Shown: piece by piece, positions 50,760 through 59,456 of the stretch
Layout: each line of letters begins with the position of its first letter
Numbering within the stretch: the stretch's first letter is position 1
NCBI GenBank assembly: GCA_005223045.1
Contig: NJBM01000027.1
Span: 1 to 59,456, forward strand
DNA: 59,456 nt
Reading direction: 5' to 3'
From: Planctomycetes bacterium B3_Pla
GTDB lineage: Bacteria > Planctomycetota > Phycisphaerae > Sedimentisphaerales > Anaerobacaceae
Made by a program: the position numbers and the translations under genes
Notes under the pieces: model-generated
What the model was told of the DNA's origin: nothing
Seen by the model: only the letters and a program-made list of their open reading frames with translations
The model's database searches: none

Positions 50760-53700
50760 CTATCGTGGTCGATACAGCCGGATATCGTCAAAGAACATCT
50801 TACCTGAACCACCGGTTGCCGCCGGATCACTTCTACTACCCAGACCAATCGCGATCTTATCCACGTTGGTCAGGACTATGCCCTGATCTGCGAAGGTCTG
50901 GAGCGGGATAATCCATTCGGTCCAGGTGTCGATCTGCGCCGCGGCCGGATCATCGTGGACCACCACTACCGGGCTCCCGGCACTGTTAGAAATCGCTACA
51001 TACAGCGGCTCGGCATCATTGGCGAGTATGCCGACATCCTGATTCGCCCACTGTGGGCTGACATTGCCGGTCGTCATAACGTTTGTGAATACGGCCTGAC
51101 ACGTCTGAGCAGCATCATGGCTGGTCACCGCCAACCCGATATAGACATCCGCACCCATCTGAATGTTCTCCGGCGAACCCTGCATCGTCCACGTTGTGCC
51201 GTCGGCCGAACTGGATGCCGTAAAGTTGCCGGCAAGGTCACGCTCGATCTTGACCCAGTACGGCGCGGTTATCCCGCCTGTTGTCGTATCAAGGCTGGCC
51301 TGGCCCGTGCCGGGACGTCGCTGGAAGGAAACACCTTGAGCAGGGGTCACAACCATCGTTGCGTGCACGGAGCCAGGTTCGAGACTCTGGCGAATCATTA
51401 CACCGGCCTTCGCCCAGTTGTGGGTGTTCTCAACGCTCTGGACCTTTGCTACAATCGAGCCGACACCGGTGAGTGACTTATAGGCAAAGTGGAACTCATC
51501 TGCCTCGTCCCAGATGTCTGCGCCGGAGCCGGTCATTGTGTAAGTGCCGACCGGGCCTTCGACAAAGTTGCCGGTGGACGCCGGATAGCCTCTGAACGAC
51601 AGAGACAATTCCGCAACGCCTTCTTCGGTCCAGTCACGCGTATTGACCAGTGTCAGAGTTGCTTCGGAAATCTTGTTGGCGGTGTCGTAGATATAGGGCA
51701 TGGACTGGTTACCGCCGTGGACTGTAGTCTGCTCGGCGTAGGGGGGAAGGTCATTACCCACCAAAGCTCCATTGGTCGTGGTTCCGAAGCCGTCTATCCA
51801 CATGTCGAATATCCTGTTGCTTGCATCATCGGGCGGGTCAATGTCGTTGTAGGACTCAAAGTCGTCAACGACAAGGAAATCAGCTGTCGTAAAGCTCCAG
51901 ACGCTGCCAATCCACGGACTGTCGGGGTTGACGCTATTGACTTCATCAATGCGCCAGTAGTAGGTGGTATGCCAAGCGAGTTTGCCCGCATCATAGCTCT
52001 CATCACCAAGTGCCTTTGTGCCTTTATACTCAGGCGAGGCTATGGTGGCATTCTTCACTGCTTCTTCATCGGCGCCGAAATACACCTCGTGTGAGGCGGC
52101 ATAATCTCCAGCTCCCCAACTGAGCACAGGTGTGTGCCTTACACCGGTAGCGCCATTACGTGGATTCGGGCTGCCGGCTTTTATAGGCAGCGCCAATGCA
52201 GCCTGCGGAACGATCTGCTTTGGCGTGGAAGGACTTTCCCATCGCAGCTCTGCTATCGCATTGCTCGTGTCCTCAAAATACTCCATGACAATGGTGTAGG
52301 TATTTCCGGCGACAAGGTCAATCGTTCCACTGTGCTCGATTGGGTATATTGGAACCGTTTCCCAGGAATCAACAAGCTGTCTACCATCTACCCATAGTCG
52401 TACACCATCATCGGTCTTGGGGTAGAAGGTGTAGGTCTCGGTATATCCGGCCTCTACTTCACCCGTCCATCTGATTGAGAAGTCATTATCGCCGACCTCC
52501 GGATCCGGCGCGTCAGTATCCATCCAAGTAAAGTCAATTTGAGGATCTGTGCGGGACAGAACCAATGTCGTAAAGTCCGCCCCTTTGTAGTAATCTGCTC
52601 GCAGACCTCCACCGGCTTTTGCAGTCCTAAAGCTCCAAACATTGCCTGTATGTGTAGCGAAGGCATCAAACTCATCCACCCGCCAGTAGTAGACCTTATC
52701 GTTTTCGAGAGATCCCGGATTAAAGGTGCTGTCGCTCTGGGCCGATCCACCGGTGGCATTGCTTACGTCGTCGAAACTGTCTCCGAAGTAAACAGTGTGC
52801 AATTTTGCACTATGACCCGGTGTCCAGCTAAGAGTCACACCCGGGTCCACAAATTTGCTGTCGTCAGCCGGGATAGGTTCATAAGCCTTTCTGGGGGGAA
52901 CGAGAAAACTCCACACATCACCTTTGAATTTTGTACCATCGGCGCTCACTTCATCGATCCGCCAATAATACCTTGTACCCTGAACAAGACCTTCAGGATA
53001 GGGAAAACCGGGAAAGCCAATCACGTAGAGCGTCGTTGTTTGGTTACCCTGGAATGCACCACCAGTTCCAGCCTCCACATCAGCATGACTTTCACCGAAG
53101 TACACATCTTGCGAGACAGCATCCGGCGCCGCCAGCCAGCTAAGAGTTGCCCATGTATCCGTATGGATGGCACCGTCGGGCGGGTTGGGATTTGCCGCTT
53201 TGTCGCTTGCCTCGAGTACGGCAACGGCCCACACACTCGGATCTTGCCAACCATTTCCATCTGTTGAATACCAGGAAACCTGCGAATCTCGATCGCCACC
53301 ATCGTCATCATCGTTAATCCATACATCGAAACCAATCTGTTGGCCAGGCGTTGGTGAGGCACCCATTATACTCATCCACGGCAGCTTGATTTCCAACATA
53401 TAGCCTTCATCGGTTGTCTTGATAGCGTATTCCACGTCCACTAAGCTTGGAGCTCCATTGTGGAGTGCACTGGGTTCTTCATATGCTTCGTTGCCCCACC
53501 AAAAGGTATACTGGTGGTCATTTGTGTCTGGGCTAGTTGCTTTGCTATTGTCACCATCGACATAGACTTCGACACTGTCATCGTTCCATTTATTGCCCCC
53601 TCCCCCAGAGTCGCTCGTCAGAGCTTCATCGTTCACCTCGACCAGCACATACAGACCTTCCCAGTTCCAGAGGGCCCGCCAGGTACCGGAGCAATCTACA

Positions 53701-53894
53701 GGTGAACTGGGGGCGACTCCTACTTGACTGGTGCCTATCGTCTGTTCTGTTGAAAAGAGCCATGCCTCATCGATTCTACCATCAAGCTTCGGCATGGTTC
53801 CTGGGCTGGGGATGACCACGTCTTGAGCCGGAACTCCACTGGCTAGACCCAGCACAAGAACAAGAGCAAATAAACAAATGAGTCTTCTAAACAT
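50760..53894 (-). CDS. Large secreted multidomain protein (CBM9-like, Fn3-like repeats, PA14)
   Basis: 1044 residues. Signal peptide ending near residue 23 (VPAQ). The CBM9-like sugar-binding domain (about 28-230) starts PKLDGRIDEAW. Two Fn3-like modules typical of planctomycetes follow (DVYFGESHADV...YYWRIDEVSADG and TVYFGDSF...YYWRVDEF), then a PA14 domain (about 430-575, LRADYYKGADF, KTDDGVRLWVDGRQL), a third module (EVYFGADEE...YYWRIDEV) and a jelly-roll or DUF1349-like part to the end. It probably binds glycans at the cell surface; no catalytic domain is evident. AAGGAGG precedes the ATG by six bases. Monocistronic. Confidence 0.85.
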   Translation of the reverse strand: MFRRLICLFALVLVLGLASGVPAQDVVIPSPGTMPKLDGRIDEAWLFSTEQTIGTSQVGVAPSSPVDCSGTWRALWNWEGLYVLVEVNDEALTSDSGGGGNKWNDDSVEVYVDGDNSKATSPDTNDHQYTFWWGNEAYEEPSALHNGAPSLVDVEYAIKTTDEGYMLEIKLPWMSIMGASPTPGQQIGFDVWINDDDDGGDRDSQVSWYSTDGNGWQDPSVWAVAVLEASDKAANPNPPDGAIHTDTWATLSWLAAPDAVSQDVYFGESHADVEAGTGGAFQGNQTTTLYVIGFPGFPYPEGLVQGTRYYWRIDEVSADGTKFKGDVWSFLVPPRKAYEPIPADDSKFVDPGVTLSWTPGHSAKLHTVYFGDSFDDVSNATGGSAQSDSTFNPGSLENDKVYYWRVDEFDAFATHTGNVWSFRTAKAGGGLRADYYKGADFTTLVLSRTDPQIDFTWMDTDAPDPEVGDNDFSIRWTGEVEAGYTETYTFYPKTDDGVRLWVDGRQLVDSWETVPIYPIEHSGTIDLVAGNTYTIVMEYFEDTSNAIAELRWESPSTPKQIVPQAALALPIKAGSPNPRNGATGVRHTPVLSWGAGDYAASHEVYFGADEEAVKNATIASPEYKGTKALGDESYDAGKLAWHTTYYWRIDEVNSVNPDSPWIGSVWSFTTADFLVVDDFESYNDIDPPDDASNRIFDMWIDGFGTTTNGALVGNDLPPYAEQTTVHGGNQSMPYIYDTANKISEATLTLVNTRDWTEEGVAELSLSFRGYPASTGNFVEGPVGTYTMTGSGADIWDEADEFHFAYKSLTGVGSIVAKVQSVENTHNWAKAGVMIRQSLEPGSVHATMVVTPAQGVSFQRRPGTGQASLDTTTGGITAPYWVKIERDLAGNFTASSSADGTTWTMQGSPENIQMGADVYIGLAVTSHDAAQTCQAVFTNVMTTGNVSPQWANQDVGILANDAEPLYVAISNSAGSPVVVVHDDPAAAQIDTWTEWIIPLQTFADQGIVLTNVDKIAIGLGSRSDPAATGGSGKMFFDDIRLYRPR

Positions 53895-54507
53895 AATACG
53901 CCTCCTTCAATATAATGATTGATAGTAGTTTCAGCTGCGTCACATTCAATCCGTTCTTGTTCAGGATGACTGCTCGCGTTTTGCTACCACCTCCTTTCCT
54001 TGGAAAGCTAACCATTGACTAAGAGTAAAAACAGCCACTATCAGGTACAAAGTTGCCGCCCACAACTCTGTGCCTGCCTTAACAAGAATCTCAGCAAAAT
54101 GACCTGAAATACAGAAAAGTATTTAACACCAGTGCTTGAAGGCCAGAATCAACAGATGTAGGGACATGCGACATGAGCCTCATTGAGTTTATTTGAATCA
54201 AACTACCCACCTTCCCGTCAAGGGAGATCTCCGGTTTCCTACTCTTGATCGTGATCGGGACGAAGAACCAGATTATGCAGGGATTCCCTATTTACATTTC
54301 ACAAAATCACTCCTGAAAGCTCAACGGCTCATAATAACACAATTTCTTCTCAATGTCAATAATTTTCGGCAACTTCGGAAGACCATAGAAGCCTACTTAA
54401 TCATAGTGATTTCAGATTGGATGTCTTATGTTAGGAATACGGAATTGCCCTGATGCCTTCTTTGGCTTGTGGTTATTTAGAAGCAAGTTCACTATATATC
54501 TTCTCTC
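53895..54507. other. Intergenic stretch upstream of the exoprotein
   Basis: 613 bases. On the minus strand a strong AAAGGAGGTGG (near 53985-53997) lies upstream of the exoprotein without a start codon at the right distance; it might mark a tiny leader reading frame or be chance. Otherwise AT-rich, no gene recognised. The plus-strand frame 54193-54453 lacks a ribosome site and any known motif. Confidence 0.35.
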
Positions 54508-56151
54508 TCACTCGCGTTCGGTCTGCCAGGGCTCCTGATATTCTGGAGGCTCGCCGGTTTTGGGCGTGGCCATGGTAATGGGTATCTTGACGGATATTTT
54601 TTCGGAACTGCGGACGACTCTGCCCAGCTTTTCTTTTGTTGCTCGAACGGGCCCAGTGATAAGTTCGGGGACGCTGTAGGTCCAAAGGCATGAATCATAA
54701 TATGTCGGATCTTTCTGGGGCAGCCGTATCGGTTTGTGTACTTTGCCGCTTTCATCTACGTACGCGATGTATACTCTGGTGAATACTCCGCTGCCTCTTT
54801 TGCTGCTGAATACGATCCATCGGCTGTTACTCGAGAAGCTATGCCAGCTTTCACTTTCGCTGCTGTTAATATTGAGCCGGCTGTACTTGTACTCTCCCGT
54901 TTGTTTCGCCGCTTCGAGGTCCATCATATACAGATCGCTGCTGTGCTGATAAACCGGGAAGCAGCCGTAATTGCACATGCAGAACAGCAGCCAGCGGCCA
55001 TCCGGGCTGATTCGCGGCAGAAGGATGCTGAGGCCAGTATCCTCGGCTGAAAGCACCGATTCCAGCGGGCCCCATTGATCGCGGTCAATGTCGTAGCCGA
55101 TGCGGACAAGATCATACCTGATTTGATCATAGGATTCGGGAACGATAGTCTTATCCGACCAGGTCACCGGCGCGCTGCAGAAGTACAGGTATCGGCCGTC
55201 GGGGGACCAAGCCGGGTATGTTTCGAGTCGATCTTTTCGGAAAAGATTCGGTGTGGTCTTCACAGTTTTTGAGTCAACCAGGTAATAGGCCATCAGAGAG
55301 TCAAAGTCCATCACGTCTCGGACCTCGCTTGCGGCCGAATGAAAGATCTGCCTGACTTTGTTGACAGAGAATGCCACAATCTGTCCGCTTGGGTGCCAGG
55401 ATGTGTATCCAAACTTAGTTCCAATCTTGTGTATTTTGTTACCCTCGACCAGCAGAGCCGAGCTACCGTAATCTGCGCTTCGGATGCCGATCAGCATTTT
55501 TTCTGTACGGTTTCCGCAAAAAGCATGGCAATTCACACAACCACGCTTGAAATACCCGTTGTTCAACACTACTGATTCATCAAAACTGTTGAGGTTACGC
55601 TGATATATGCCCATATCCCTCCAGGTGCGATGGCCCGGCCGAATCTTTCTATATACGAGGAAAGCATCAATGTCGTCATGGGCAATTTTACTTGTGAGAG
55701 TTTGATAACGGGACCACGATTCATTTTTTCCGTCGGAAGATGATGTTGCGGCTTTTGATTTGACAAAAATATCCATGCTGAGCTGCTGATCCCGGTTCAA
55801 ATCCAGGAGTTCATGCCAGGCCTTCTTTGGAATCAAAATCGCGGGTTTCTTGCTGAGTATCTCAATTGGATTTCCTTTTCGAGAGTGTATTCTGACGAAA
55901 TAGCCTGAACCATCCTCTTTTACGACGAAGTTCAGGGGAGCAATGTTTGGCGGGATGACACTGCCGGCATGATCCGGCTGTACTCTTGCAGGCCGGTCGA
56001 TGGAATTGTATTGTGTAATCGTAACTCTCTTATCGCGACAAGCATAAAGCAACGAAACAACTACAAGGGCACATACGATCATTGCCCAAATGAGTTTGGC
56101 TTTTCTGGTTTGATATAGTTTTGCCGTCATACTTATATGCGATTGAGTCAT
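54508..56151 (-). CDS. Beta-propeller (PD40/TolB-like) protein with a c-type haem motif
   Basis: 547 residues. An N-terminal membrane helix (about 18-37) ends LLYAC, which may be a lipobox. A domain of about 150 residues precedes a single CXXCH haem-binding motif (CVNCH, 205-209) and another Cys (FCGN). WD40/PD40-like repeats follow (TSWHPSGQIVAFS, YPAWSPDGRYLYF, PRISPDGRWLLF, SFSSNSRWIVFSS). Such proteins occur in Bacteroidota and Planctomycetota beside DUF6057 proteins. Its start overlaps the stop of that upstream gene (TAATG), so they are co-translated. An exported electron-carrying sensor or scaffold is a guess. Confidence 0.75.
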   Translation of the reverse strand: MTQSHISMTAKLYQTRKAKLIWAMIVCALVVVSLLYACRDKRVTITQYNSIDRPARVQPDHAGSVIPPNIAPLNFVVKEDGSGYFVRIHSRKGNPIEILSKKPAILIPKKAWHELLDLNRDQQLSMDIFVKSKAATSSSDGKNESWSRYQTLTSKIAHDDIDAFLVYRKIRPGHRTWRDMGIYQRNLNSFDESVVLNNGYFKRGCVNCHAFCGNRTEKMLIGIRSADYGSSALLVEGNKIHKIGTKFGYTSWHPSGQIVAFSVNKVRQIFHSAASEVRDVMDFDSLMAYYLVDSKTVKTTPNLFRKDRLETYPAWSPDGRYLYFCSAPVTWSDKTIVPESYDQIRYDLVRIGYDIDRDQWGPLESVLSAEDTGLSILLPRISPDGRWLLFCMCNYGCFPVYQHSSDLYMMDLEAAKQTGEYKYSRLNINSSESESWHSFSSNSRWIVFSSKRGSGVFTRVYIAYVDESGKVHKPIRLPQKDPTYYDSCLWTYSVPELITGPVRATKEKLGRVVRSSEKISVKIPITMATPKTGEPPEYQEPWQTERE

Positions 56152-58124
56152 TAATTCCGGTCTGAAGGTGCATACATATAATAGAAGAAATAGGTGTTGC
56201 GAAATTTCTTTGACAACTCTTTGGAGGCAGCTTTCTTATCTCCACCGTAACCACCAAGAATCCGGGTGAAGTCCTCGATCTGTCGACGCTTACGAACACT
56301 CGGCAAGTAACGGCTCAGACTGGGAGGTTTTCCTCTCTGGTACACATGGATGAGAGCTGCCTCTTCATAATGTGTGGGTAGTTCGGGATAATCGAAATCC
56401 TGTAGACGCCCAAGATTCTCGACGAGTTTGCTCAAATGCTTGTTCAACATGTACCAAGCCATCAGATATTCGAACGCCATGCGATTTTGACTGTTCCTCC
56501 CCAGAAGCCATAAAAGAGTCTTCTCCTTGAAAAGGGAATACATGGGGCAATCCTTGTCCAGGCACAAAGAGCGCAGATGCTGAATGTGCTTGTCCTCGGA
56601 GAGGTCTGGGTCGGCTTCCAGACGCTCGAGATAGTTATTTGCCCACTCGGTATGAAAAAGAGTTCTACTAAGCGCGCCGAGATATATTTTGGCGGAGCCT
56701 AAATTACCCTTTACCATATTTATCAGGGCCAATCGCTGTAAAATCATGGGACGACTACCGAGCCCTTCGAGACATTCAGTCAGGGCATTTTCAGCCATGT
56801 TTACAACACCGATGTCCAAGAAAACGTCGAAGATTTGCCAGTACATCCATTTATATTTCTTATCAGATAGAAACAGGTAATCTGAATGTTGGGGCCAGGA
56901 GAACATGTCATAGCCGAGTCGGCCGACATGATACAAAGCCCTATTGACTGCGTGAGCTATAAAGGGATTGTCAGGATTATGTTGAGCGGACGTGAGCAAT
57001 TCCGGCCACATCTTGTGGTAGGCGTAGTAATCAACTTTAAACCGGGTTCTGAGATCTTCATTACGGCAAAAGAAACCGGCGCTGCCGGCAATTGCAAGCA
57101 ATAGTAATGAGTTGACGGAGAATCTCAGTTTTGGTGAGCGGTCATACCAAGAAAGAGCCTTTGCCGGCAAGCTGGGAATTTTGTTTCGGTGCTTTTTGCC
57201 TGACTTTCTGCCGGCGGGCTTCTTTGCGAGATGCAGTCTTGCCCTGAATCTTCCCCACAAGCCGAATACAAGAAGCGTCACAGGAGGAATCAAATAGAGC
57301 ACATAGACTATCGCTACTAATCTCTTACGAGCTTCATAGTTGAGAATCTTCCATGAGAAAGGCAATGAATTACTGTAGGCATCGATAATACTGACGCGAA
57401 AGACAAGAAGGCCCACTACGCATGGAATAACAGCTGCGCATAACAGATAAAACAGACTCATCACCCACCGGAATCTGAAAATCAGCTCATAAATTACGCA
57501 GACAAGCGCGAAAAACAGAAAAGCCCCGCCTGCAAGATAATAAAGTATGACGGACATGACTAGAAACACGCTCACACAACTGGAGACCCTGTTGTGTGAC
57601 ATGGCCGTCTTCAGGTACAAACACGCTGCAAGCAGAGTGGTTAGAAGGGCCATTGTTGTGACAAAGTGATAGGTATACTGTGTATACAGAACAAGCAGAA
57701 GAATCGGGAAGGCAAAACAGATCGAACGGCTTCTCAGTAGGGTTGCAGCTTTAAGCAGGTACTCTAAACACAAGCACATCAGCCATGCCTGGGCTGTTAC
57801 GATCAAGGCCCCCGCCCAGGAATAATAGAAGAACTGTGACAGAAAGGCTGATAGATATTCGACGGGGCCGCCGGGGTACGACGGAAATTGTAGGAAGAAA
57901 GACCAGGTTCTATAGAAGACCGGAAAATTTGTGATAACACCTGCACCATGATATATGAGTTTCAAATCAACATAGAGCCAGAGATACAGATAGAAAAGAA
58001 TAAAAAAGAGAGCACTTTGCAGCAACCGCTCTAGGCCTTGGCTTGAATGTTGCTTCATTGTGTCTTGTGAACAAGATGGCGAAACAAACATCCGCCATGA
58101 CGATTTTGGACGCGAATTAGGCAT
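56151..58124 (-). CDS. DUF6057-type polytopic membrane protein with TPR-like C-terminus
   Basis: 657 residues. The N-terminal 320 residues contain about eight hydrophobic helices (SALFFILFYLYLWLYV, FPILLLVLYTQYTYHF and others), then a basic loop (KKPAGRKSGKKHRNK). One more helix precedes a helical, TPR-like half (ALTECLEGLG, KGNLGSAKIYLGALSR). AGGA lies five bases before the ATG. The pairing with the haem/propeller gene by a TAATG overlap implies a complex at the membrane. The function of DUF6057 is unknown. Confidence 0.75.
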   Translation of the reverse strand: MPNSRPKSSWRMFVSPSCSQDTMKQHSSQGLERLLQSALFFILFYLYLWLYVDLKLIYHGAGVITNFPVFYRTWSFFLQFPSYPGGPVEYLSAFLSQFFYYSWAGALIVTAQAWLMCLCLEYLLKAATLLRSRSICFAFPILLLVLYTQYTYHFVTTMALLTTLLAACLYLKTAMSHNRVSSCVSVFLVMSVILYYLAGGAFLFFALVCVIYELIFRFRWVMSLFYLLCAAVIPCVVGLLVFRVSIIDAYSNSLPFSWKILNYEARKRLVAIVYVLYLIPPVTLLVFGLWGRFRARLHLAKKPAGRKSGKKHRNKIPSLPAKALSWYDRSPKLRFSVNSLLLLAIAGSAGFFCRNEDLRTRFKVDYYAYHKMWPELLTSAQHNPDNPFIAHAVNRALYHVGRLGYDMFSWPQHSDYLFLSDKKYKWMYWQIFDVFLDIGVVNMAENALTECLEGLGSRPMILQRLALINMVKGNLGSAKIYLGALSRTLFHTEWANNYLERLEADPDLSEDKHIQHLRSLCLDKDCPMYSLFKEKTLLWLLGRNSQNRMAFEYLMAWYMLNKHLSKLVENLGRLQDFDYPELPTHYEEAALIHVYQRGKPPSLSRYLPSVRKRRQIEDFTRILGGYGGDKKAASKELSKKFRNTYFFYYMYAPSDRN

Positions 58125-58493
58125 TACATTCCTATACTACATGATCTGGGATTTTGCGCATACATTTCGCTGAAGAATCCCGTATACTTCAAGTACTATA
58201 ATACCAAGATTTCATCTTAATCTCACGGGCTTTCGGACAGGTCCAACATTCCTCGACGCAAGAACTCAAACGCACGAAATGACAATTGCGACAGACCACT
58301 CACCCAAGAGACAAGACTCGCAATATAGCCAGAGGTCTCGCAGCCTGATAGGATTGTAGGCCCCTCCATTCCTTTGACAAGTTCATTGAAAACGATACGA
58401 AAAAAACGGCGTTTTCTGGCCAAAGTCGGGGGTAGGCAGAAGGCGGATAGTCTGCCAGTTGCAGCGATAATCTGGGCGCGTTGGAGACGCTTT
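58125..58493. other. Gap between DUF6057 gene and recombinase remnant
   Basis: 369 bases without a convincing gene. The sequence next to the recombinase stop differs from that after the intact copy at 4784, so the duplicated part ends close to the stop codon. Nothing else is recognised. Confidence 0.4.
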
Positions 58494-59077
58494 TCAAATA
58501 GAGGCTGTCGCCGCTCGAGTCGCTTGAAGATTCCCCACCGGTACAAGATATGTGGCAAGTTTGATTTTTCCTTTGGGCTTGTCGACACTTATCTTCTCGA
58601 CACATTGTCGCAGAGCAACGAGCTTCTCCTGGGGCACACCCTCGCGGAGTACGAATTCGAGACCAGCCAAGAACTTCATCGAATCCGATACTATGCTATT
58701 GATTTCATCCCGCGAGAGTGAAAGCCGATCCAGTTCTTCGAGCCTGGCTTCGAGTTGATGTTTCTGCTGTTTCAATTCGCCCAATCGCCGATCCACGAAC
58801 TCGCGGTTGGCTGAGGTTATGTTGTCCAGCAGGTTGTTGATAGTTTTGCTGATCTTATTGAGTTCGCGCTGGCTTCGTTTGCGAGCAGCAACGAATTCTT
58901 CTGCTTCTGAGCCAATCTGAGCCTTCACAGCCTCAGCCAATTTCGTTCGTCCCCCCTTGCCTAGTAATGGCCTATAGAAATCCAGAACCATCTTGATAAC
59001 CGTTTCCTCCAGGACTTTCTGGCCAATGGCGTTCATTTCACAGATGCTCCTGCCCTTGGTAATGTATCCTCCACAGC
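58494..59077 (-). pseudogene. Serine recombinase 3' end, copy 2, cut by an IS
   Basis: The 584 bases encode the end of the zinc ribbon (CGGYITKGRSICEMN), the coiled coil and the C-terminus, nearly identical in protein to residues about 421-615 of the recombinase at 4784-6631. At 59077/59078 the gene is interrupted by the left end of the IS5-family element; the catalytic part would lie beyond the right edge if it still exists. The four codons preceding the match come from the IS. Confidence 0.85.
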
Positions 59078-59456
59078 GGCGTTGGTGCATGAATCAATTC
59101 CTGTCTTGACAACAAATCATCCATCAATCAGAGTATAACCTTGTGAAACGCTGATTTCAATGGAGATCCTACCATGTTCGAGCCGCATAAGGTAGCCTAT
59201 AGGCATCCGAAATACAAAACAGCATATCGTGTCAGGAATTGGCCAGAATATGATAAATCTCTCCGAGACCGAGGGGATATTACTATCTGGTTTAGCCAAG
59301 ACGCCATTGAGGCGTGGACACCCCAAAACAATGGAAAGCGGGGCGGCCAACCGGTTTATTCGGACATTACCATCGAAACTTCACTTTCCCTGAGACTGGT
59401 CTTTGAGCTTCCATTGCGTCAGACAGAGGGATTCCTCGGATCCATATTCAGACTGA
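59078..59456 (+). mobile_element. IS5-family insertion sequence, copy 2, cut by window edge
   Basis: Starts with the same left end (GGCGTTGGTGCATG) as the element at 49333 and stays colinear to the end of the window, in the same orientation. It has diverged slightly from copy 1 by substitutions and a one-base length change before the transposase start. Confidence 0.85.
59174..59456 (+). CDS. IS5-family transposase, N-terminal part
   Basis: The first 94 codons, beginning MFEPHKVAYRHPKYKTAYRV, follow the transposase at 49430 with few substitutions and no stop. The catalytic core lies beyond the right edge. Confidence 0.85.
   Translation, partial: MFEPHKVAYRHPKYKTAYRVRNWPEYDKSLRDRGDITIWFSQDAIEAWTPQNNGKRGGQPVYSDITIETSLSLRLVFELPLRQTEGFLGSIFRL

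Noticed and set aside
51489..52094. 201-codon plus-strand frame inside the exoprotein region
   Set aside because: Antisense to the well-supported multidomain exoprotein.
54193..54453. 86-codon plus-strand frame
   Set aside because: TTG start without ribosome site and no recognisable features; left as intergenic.
1..59456. Search for tRNA, rRNA, CRISPR arrays and riboswitches
   Set aside because: No cloverleaf, rRNA-like segment or regularly spaced direct repeat was recognised by eye; small RNAs cannot be excluded without covariance-model searches.

Overview
The window looks like chromosomal DNA of an anaerobic planctomycete, most likely of the Phycisphaerae/Sedimentisphaerales type. The clues are a large exoprotein with repeated 'DVYFG...YYWRIDE' modules and a PA14 domain, Tat-exported Gfo/Idh/MocA and sugar-isomerase-like proteins, a DUF6057 membrane protein, and many flavin/iron-sulfur diaphorase subunits. 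Taxonomy is inferred from gene content only. No rRNA, tRNA or CRISPR array was seen.

Layout. 1-4522: degradative genes (a DUF4832/beta-galactosidase-like protein cut by the left edge, a Tat oxidoreductase, a C69 dipeptidase). 4784-12919: a phage-derived island on the minus strand (large serine recombinase, PD-(D/E)XK nuclease, large and small terminase, ParB-methyltransferase fusion, an unknown protein) with no capsid or tail genes. 13455-18144: two Tat-exported FucI-like paralogues, a truncated third copy, and an ndk gene. 18320-18704: gene debris. 18911-29047: a cluster with a Cache-HAMP histidine kinase, an NtrC-type sigma-54 activator, a receiver domain fused to a four-cluster ferredoxin, three NuoE/NuoF/HoxU-like diaphorase subunits, and an internally duplicated protein-kinase-like protein. 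29073-37058: an arsenic/thiol-redox cluster on the minus strand (two ArsR regulators, an ArsP-like permease, thioredoxins, CcdA, a DUF4405 membrane protein, a broken arsC). 37137-39080: a small membrane protein, a transglutaminase-like lipoprotein and a broken gene. 39117-48661: a second diaphorase cluster on the minus strand (small Cys-rich protein, NuoE with a metal-binding tail, a NuoF-GltD fusion, a HoxU-like subunit, an FMN glutamate-synthase-like protein) with its own NtrC activator and histidine kinase. 48894-50451: two dead tyrosine recombinases and an IS5-family element. 50760-58124: exoprotein, c-type-heme/beta-propeller protein and DUF6057 protein. 58494-59456: a second copy of the recombinase 3' end, cut by a second copy of the same IS that runs off the right edge.

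How the genes work together. The two diaphorase clusters have the same logic. Each has a kinase/NtrC pair and a textbook -24/-12 sigma-54 promoter (same TGGCATG core, positions 22981-22996 and 45927-45942) in front of NuoE/NuoF/HoxU-type genes related to electron-bifurcating HydABC/Nfn-type complexes. The second ends in a GltD-like NADPH module and a glutamate-synthase-like flavoprotein, which suggests a bifurcating or confurcating amino-nitrogen enzyme. The first has no hydrogenase or other catalytic subunit. In its place is a receiver domain fused to a polyferredoxin, whose receiver closely resembles that of the neighbouring activator. I regard this apparent phosphorelay-linked electron-transfer module, with the duplicated kinase-like protein, as the best candidate for an undescribed system. 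The function is inferred from domains and context.
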